64,000 nucleotides of DNA. Source: Bryum argenteum. Lineage: Eukaryota; Streptophyta; Bryopsida; Bryales; Bryaceae. The notes under the pieces are model-generated. The model worked only from the letters and a program-made list of their open reading frames with translations, did no database searches and had not been told where the DNA came from. How positions within the stretch are numbered: position 1 is the stretch's first letter; each line of letters opens with the position of its first letter. The stretch is from assembly GCA_037043015.1 (NCBI GenBank), contig CM073331.1:2191501-2255500 (forward strand). Reading direction: 5' to 3'. Shown one piece after another: positions 58,858 to 64,000 of this stretch. The position numbers and the translations under genes are program-made.

Positions 58858-61800
58858 ATGAAGCTAATGCAAGGAATTTTCGACAGGATGCAAGAAGGTG
58901 AGGAGATAAGCGATGCCCTTTACGATGGAATGTCAAAACCTGGAGCTATTTGCAGCCAGGACATTCAAGTGGCAATCAACAACGGCAACAGGAGGGAGGA
59001 TGTATTTTTTACGACTCGAGTTGGGAAAGCGGGCTCTTCTAGCCCATACCAGCAGGTAATGAAACTACACCTCTTCAAGCAGTTTCTCCTTGAGCACAGA
59101 CATAGAGCTTTGAAGAGGGACATGGCATATCCTGCTGTTTCGGTTGCTCAATCTGTGCTCTGTGCTGCAGGTTATACCGCAGGATTTCGTGAGGTACCAT
59201 GGGGACTCGATACGGGAGAATGTAGTGTTAGAGAATGCGAGCGGTGCAACGTGGGTGGTCACAGTACGATCAGGTGCAAACGTCCTGCGCTTTTGCAAAG
59301 GTTGGCGAGCCTTCTCTGTGGAAAATAACCTTCTTGATGGAGACCAACTAATTCTCACGCAAGTCAGGAAGCTCCGCTTTAAGGTCACAGTCTTCGACTC
59401 GCGCGGCAAGTCCCGTGAAGCACCTGCTATCAACGGTTCTGCAGCATCTGCAGCCACGGCCACAGGATACGACTGCCGGGGCAAGGGCCTGGCAGAGCCT
59501 CCGGACGTTCCTGAGTCAGCTTCACCCACAGCGAGACCATTGCAACCTGCTGCCAGGACAGAGTTCTCTCTATCCCGACCTACTGTTCTTGATTCGAACA
59601 TGGCGAAAGTGATACTGCGGCACATCTTACCGCCACCGCCAGGTTCCGTTCAAGTCCCGGACCCCATCACCAATGCCGCTCAAACTGACGTCCTGGCCCC
59701 CATCCCCGCTCCAACTGTCGACACCACAAGGTTGGGACACTCACTCTTCGTTATGAGCATGCAGTTTTGGATGAACACCAAGAAAAAATATGGAGGTTAA
59801 ATCGAACTTTAGTGTTGAGCAGATACTAACGATGCATGGCTGAAGTATTACAGGGATATGGCTCCGAACGAAGAGCAGAATGAGATGGAGGTTGCACAGG
59901 GCAAGGATTACATATTTCTGGACAGTGACGAGGACGAAGAATTAGTGTTACTTGAAGTGGCGATGACGACTTTGCCGAAGAATGAGCCGAAGAATGTGGC
60001 GAATACGGTGAGAATGGTAAGCGAGGGTGAGCATTCAAGAGTTCGAATCCATTCGCCATCAGAGAAAGAAGAGGTGAGCACTCCCGAGATTGAAGAGCCT
60101 GACACGAGTTACACCTTACCCGAGAGTGACGACGACGGCGACGACCTTCCTTCGGCACGCCTGCGGCGTCGAGATTCCGGATGGAAGATCAATGGCCGTA
60201 ATTATGAGGTATTATAATCATGCCCTTCCGTGTCGAGCATTTCGCCATTTTCGCCATCGATGGATGTGATTCCCTGCTTGCTGGATCTCACTTTGCATGC
60301 TACACTTAAGTTAACATGAAAAATCTTTCAGAGCTTGTTAACGTTTAAGCTTGGAAGCAACTTTCTAAGTAGTGTAAGATGGAGTCTTCATGATACACAA
60401 TGCTGATGAACACTTACAATGCTTCACTTATAATTGCGTTTAGATAAGACCAGTGTCATACTCAAGAGTTTTGAGGCTTTGTTTACTCACATTTTATCGA
60501 ACATGATTGATTGTTTTATCTGTTACATATCTGTTCTAAAACACGAACATAATAGAGACTATTTGAACTATATATAACATTATTTGTTTCTCCATAAAGT
60601 TGTAAACAATGAAGTTTAAATAGAACACAATGATGCTGAATATTTGTGAGTATTTCTCAACATACTTATTGCTATACCTTGTCATATATATGAATGTAGA
60701 CAACTCGGAAGAAAATTTGTGTGAGGCGACCAAGTTGGAAGGGAGAAAGGATAAATCTTACACCACAACAAGATCCATCTTCGGCATCTACAGCATCTCC
60801 AATAACAAGGAGCAAATATCAAAGGGTTGGAGAATCCTCTCAAAGACCAACATCTCCAATAACAAGGAGCAAACATCAAAGGTTACTAGGAGAATCCTCT
60901 CAAAGGCCAATAGGTAAAGCCCAAGCCCAAGCCCAAGAAGATGACAATGATGATGGTGAGGCCGTGCGTCTTGTACGAGAACAAGGGAGGAAGAGTTTTT
61001 CTGACGTTGTCTGCAAGCATGAACAACAATACATTCCAACCAGCAAACACAAAAAGTGTGCCCTAAATACGGCCATGGAGTTTTCTGCCAAGTTAGAGAA
61101 TTACAAGTTCGTGGCTGTCATGTATGCTGCCCAAGTCTACTACGGCTTCCATTTGGTACTCATACCCTCTCACAACTTATTTCATATGTAGAAATCCTAC
61201 TTTGATATATTCAAAATTCAATTGAGTATCTTGTGCCATACTAACTAAAACGATTCCCTATCGTTATATTCAATCTTGCAAGTATGTTCTTTTGGATGTG
61301 TACTCTACAAGTGAACCTTTTGACGGTGTAACAATGCATTGCAGCCAGTTCCGACGGAGATACTAGAGGCGACAGGGACACAAAGAGCAAAAGTGGTGGA
61401 GGCATGGCTGACAGACGAGAAAAGAAAGATGTACATGGTCAACTGGGCGTGGCATGACTTTTGCGAGACACCATTGCTCAACAAAGATGGATGGGCCAAG
61501 TTTGCTCTCGATCATTTTCTAGAAGAAGGCGATGTATGCGTGTTCGAGCTTGAGAACTCTACTTCTTCTTCCACCTCCGTGCTTCTCTTCCGTGTGCATA
61601 TCTTTCGTGTTGAGGAGGCGGCTCTCCACGATAGTTACAATACTCCTCTTTCCAGCACCTCCCCTGCTAACCGGTAAGTTTCTACGTTCGCAACTTCACT
61701 TCTGTTCAAAGAATCTTACTCTCACTTAGCTCAATTTGAGTGCCATATGGTTCGAAGCTTTGAGGCAAGATCTTGGATGTGTTGCAGGTCTGGGATGAAC

Positions 61801-61959
61801 TCCGCACCTGCAAAACGGGAACTGAGACACAAGGAGAACAAGAGGAAGAGCCCCCTCTCAGGCGATTTCCGTCTGCAACGTCGGCCATCATGGGCCAGGT
61901 TGATCAAGCCAAATACTCATGATCATTTCGGAGGTAGTCGAGGACAAAGGCGCTTCTAG
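58858..61959 (+). CDS. Plant transcription factor with two B3 DNA-binding domains (REM-like)
   Basis: Six exons: 58858-59055, 59171-59730, 59854-60208, 60700-61155, 61345-61673 and 61788-61959. All borders are GT-AG and all phases agree, giving 689 residues. Domain 1 (about 48-143) is split by intron 1: REDVFFTTRVG, then VIPQDFVRYHGDSIREN, ENASGATWVVTVR, RFCKGWRAFSVENNLLDGDQ. A Pro/Ala-rich then acidic linker (DSDEDEELV, ESDDDGDD) follows, and a basic part with a duplicated SPITRSK...GESSQRP unit. Domain 2 (about 505-612): YKFVAVMYAAQVYYGFHLPV, DGWAKFALDHFLEEGDVCVF. The tail is basic (HKENKRKSP). B3 domains bind DNA in the nucleus; target genes are unknown. The donor at 59731 (AAG/GTTGGG) is weak, chosen because it alone keeps the frame. 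An alternative frame stays open at 61919-62119 past the stop. Confidence 0.85.
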
Positions 61960-62189
61960 TTTCACATCTGCTTTGCTGTTTTTGAAGAAGGATGACAGAA
62001 GCTACTTAGATATCGATGACCTACATAGCCAAGGAAGTCCACTCATACTCAAGCAACAACACCGTATGCCCATGCCGAGCAGATCCACAACAACGTTGCA
62101 GTTCATTATAGGCAAGTAGTGGATCAATGCTGCAGTTTACTGTAAGAAAGTAGTGGATCAGATGAAAGTAGCCTCAAGTACCTCAATCG

Positions 62190-63445
62190 AGTCCGATCAC
62201 TTCGTAAAGCACAATAGGTTACAATTCGGAAGCGATAATACAAGTAGAATGAGGTCATTCCCAGCACATAACATTCCGGAGCTATGAACCGTACGTATCA
62301 GCACCATAGTGTTGAGTCCTCATTCTGCCAGTGCACATATCGTTCATCCGTGACAGTGCATTCCATTCTATCATTCCTTAGCCTTCACATGAAGGAGCTA
62401 CAGAAGGAGTTACAGAAGTAATATGTCGCACGCATTCTCTACCTACAGCACCGAACAGATTCACGAACAATGTTGAAATGTTACTACGGGGAAAAAGAGT
62501 GAACCAAATGCTCGAGCACCTCAATCGTATCCGATCACTCTGCATAGTACAGTCGATCGCAACTCAAATGGCATTGTTACGGGTACAATAAGGTCATCTC
62601 CCAGCTATCAAGCATCACATTCCATGTGCAATAAAGTTATGAGTCCTCTACTGCCCATTCAAAAACATACACAATCTACAATGAAGAGGCTAGCTTCAAA
62701 TTGAAATTTTCGAAAAAAGCAAGGTAAACACTACACTGAAAGAGTGGCAACTTGAATCATTCTGCACAGTGCAGTACAATAGATAGCGATTTAAAAGCAC
62801 GCCAATGGCATCGTTACAGTTACAATTATCATAAGGTCAACTCCCAGCATTCAAGAATTAAGTTACATGCATACCAGAGTTATGTATAGTCCTATACTGC
62901 CCATTCAAAGAAATACTCAAATCTAAAAATGAAGAGGCTAGCTTCACAATGAAAATTCAAAACACGATGAACACTGCACCTTCGATCACTCTGTACACTA
63001 CAGAAAACTGCAATTCAAAAGCGACGCCGATGGCATCATAATATAACAGAGTTACAGGTACAATGAGGTCATCTCATAGCATCGAAGCATTACATTAAGT
63101 TACAAACATACCAGAGTACTTAGGTCATATGCTGCTCATATGAAGAACATGCAGAATTCTAAAATGAGTATGCTAGCTTCACAAGGCACTGAATGAGTAG
63201 CACCTTCAATCAAACGTCCGAGAACTCGCCCTAGACCACTCTGTACAGTACAGTAGATTGCAATTCAAAAAAACAAAGCAGATGGCATCTTAACATACAG
63301 GTACAACAAAGCCATCTCCAAGCATTGAAGCATAACATTACATACATGCCATATTTCTAAGTACGATACGCCCTTTCAAAAACATACATATATTTTGGGC
63401 TAGCTTCAGATAGTACGGTAAAAATTGCACTGAATGAGTGGCACC
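62190..63445. repeat. Tandem array derived from the 3' end of the OEP7-like gene
   Basis: About five units of roughly 220-250 bp. The landmark CACTCTGTACAGTACAGTAGATTGCAATTC or a variant occurs near 62199, 62539, 62757, 62988 and 63237. The unit just before the gene carries AACGTCCGAGAACTCGCCCT, a degraded copy of the gene's own C-terminal codons and stop region. The array therefore arose from the end of the gene plus its 3' flank. No separate gene inside. Confidence 0.75.
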
Positions 63446-63446
63446 T

Positions 63447-63707
63447 TCAAATGTCTGAGGACTCGCCCTTGACGACCTTGTGGACCTTTTTGGGGCTCTC
63501 GGGAAAAGCCGGCTCCACCTCTTGCCGAGAGGGAGCTTCCACATACGGCGTGTTAACAATCTCATCATCCGGGTCGTAATCAGGATCCAAGGACCTGTTG
63601 ATCGCTGCGCGCCCCGATTCCATACATGGCTTGCACGCTATTTCCACAGTTCCCCAGCCAAATACCAGAGCCACTAATATAAGCACCGTCGTCTCTATCG
63701 CCCCCAT
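63447..63707 (-). CDS. OEP7: OEP7-like chloroplast outer envelope protein
   Basis: A single-exon frame of 86 residues. Residues about 5-22 form one hydrophobic helix (TVLILVALVFGWGTVEIA) followed at once by a positive patch and the family signature pattern GW..IEIA.KP......R..I..S.DP..DPDD (here CKPCMESGRAAINRSLDPDY then DPDDE). Arabidopsis OEP7 has the same order: N-terminal helix, KPF, DPTKDPDD. These signal-anchored proteins insert into the plastid outer envelope with a short N-terminus and cytosolic C-terminus; the exact role is unknown. The acidic tail to residue 86 is longer than in Arabidopsis OEP7 (64 residues). The 3' end has been copied into a tandem array on its downstream side. 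Confidence 0.75.
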   Translation of the reverse strand: MGAIETTVLILVALVFGWGTVEIACKPCMESGRAAINRSLDPDYDPDDEIVNTPYVEAPSRQEVEPAFPESPKKVHKVVKGESSDI

Positions 63708-64000
63708 CGCTTACCCTGATCCATTTAATACACACCAGATTTTAGTACTTGAAACTCTCACCTTCCGATCCGTTCCTCCAATTCACTCATTCACACCACT
63801 GAAGAATCCTCCAAGCTAAATGAAGCTTATTCAGAACATTGCACAACATTGCACAACATTTCGGTATCAAGTGAACTCTCATACGATGTTTCAGCTGCTT
63901 TAATTCATCGAGAAATTCCTAAAAACCTGGGACTGATTGAAACCAGACTTAAGAGCGATTTACGAAGCGTTCATTACTTCAGCTGTCGGATTACACTACA
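63708..64000. other. Upstream region of the OEP7-like gene
   Basis: No coding sequence recognised. CATTGCACAACATTGCACAACATT (near 63836) is a short tandem duplication. No clear TATA box was seen in the minus orientation. Confidence 0.35.

Noticed and set aside
59213-59290. A perfect CCHC zinc-knuckle pattern (CERCNVGGHSTIRC) in the frame that continues exon 1 of the B3 gene
   Set aside because: The same DNA in another frame encodes the core of the B3 domain (ENASGATWVVTVR), reached in phase through a good GT-AG intron. The knuckle is a chance product of the overlapping frame; the diverged relic at 37.2 kb keeps the B3 reading, not the knuckle.

Overview
This is nuclear DNA of a land plant (embryophyte): an AT-rich, transposon-filled window with a few short genes whose introns are small (about 90-500 bp). 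The plant calls rest on a chloroplast outer-envelope protein of the OEP7 type, a two-domain plant B3 transcription factor, a plant SUVR-type SET protein, a GH17 beta-1,3-glucanase-like protein and a plant-type chromovirus. A relic resembling LRRC45, a centriole/basal-body protein, hints at a lineage with swimming sperm (bryophyte, lycophyte, fern or similar), but the species cannot be named from sequence alone.

Layout. 1-7.9 kb: a SUVR-like histone methyltransferase relic split inside its pre-SET exon by a 6.15-kb minus-strand Ty3 chromovirus. 8.1-15.2 kb: non-coding, with a CACTA-type non-autonomous element (3-bp target duplication) holding a tRNA-derived SINE, plus MITEs and a minisatellite. 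15.2-16.7 kb: a three-exon GH17 gene on the minus strand, reading frame intact, with both catalytic glutamates replaced. 17-25.3 kb: a nest of MITEs that begin and end with TTAA. 25.3-34 kb: a single-PAH-domain (SIN3-like) gene and a broken second copy inside a segmental duplication. 37-49.1 kb: a graveyard of host gene fragments (LRRC45-like, several B3 copies, transportin, VPS16), including a 2.5-kb inverted repeat made of two truncated B3 gene copies. 49-57 kb: repeats and nested insertions. 57.6-62 kb: an intact six-exon gene with two B3 domains, behind a tandemly duplicated upstream region. 63.4-63.7 kb: an OEP7-like gene on the minus strand, followed by a tandem array derived from its own 3' end.

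How the parts relate. Four loci look functional: the GH17-like gene, the PAH gene, the B3 gene and the OEP7-like gene. They are not an operon or a pathway. The most suggestive relation is between the intact B3 gene and the inverted pair of truncated B3 copies about 12 kb upstream: if transcribed, the pair would fold into a long hairpin matching the gene, the arrangement from which plant hairpin-siRNA and young MIRNA loci arise. All gene models come from reading splice sites, frames and motifs by eye.
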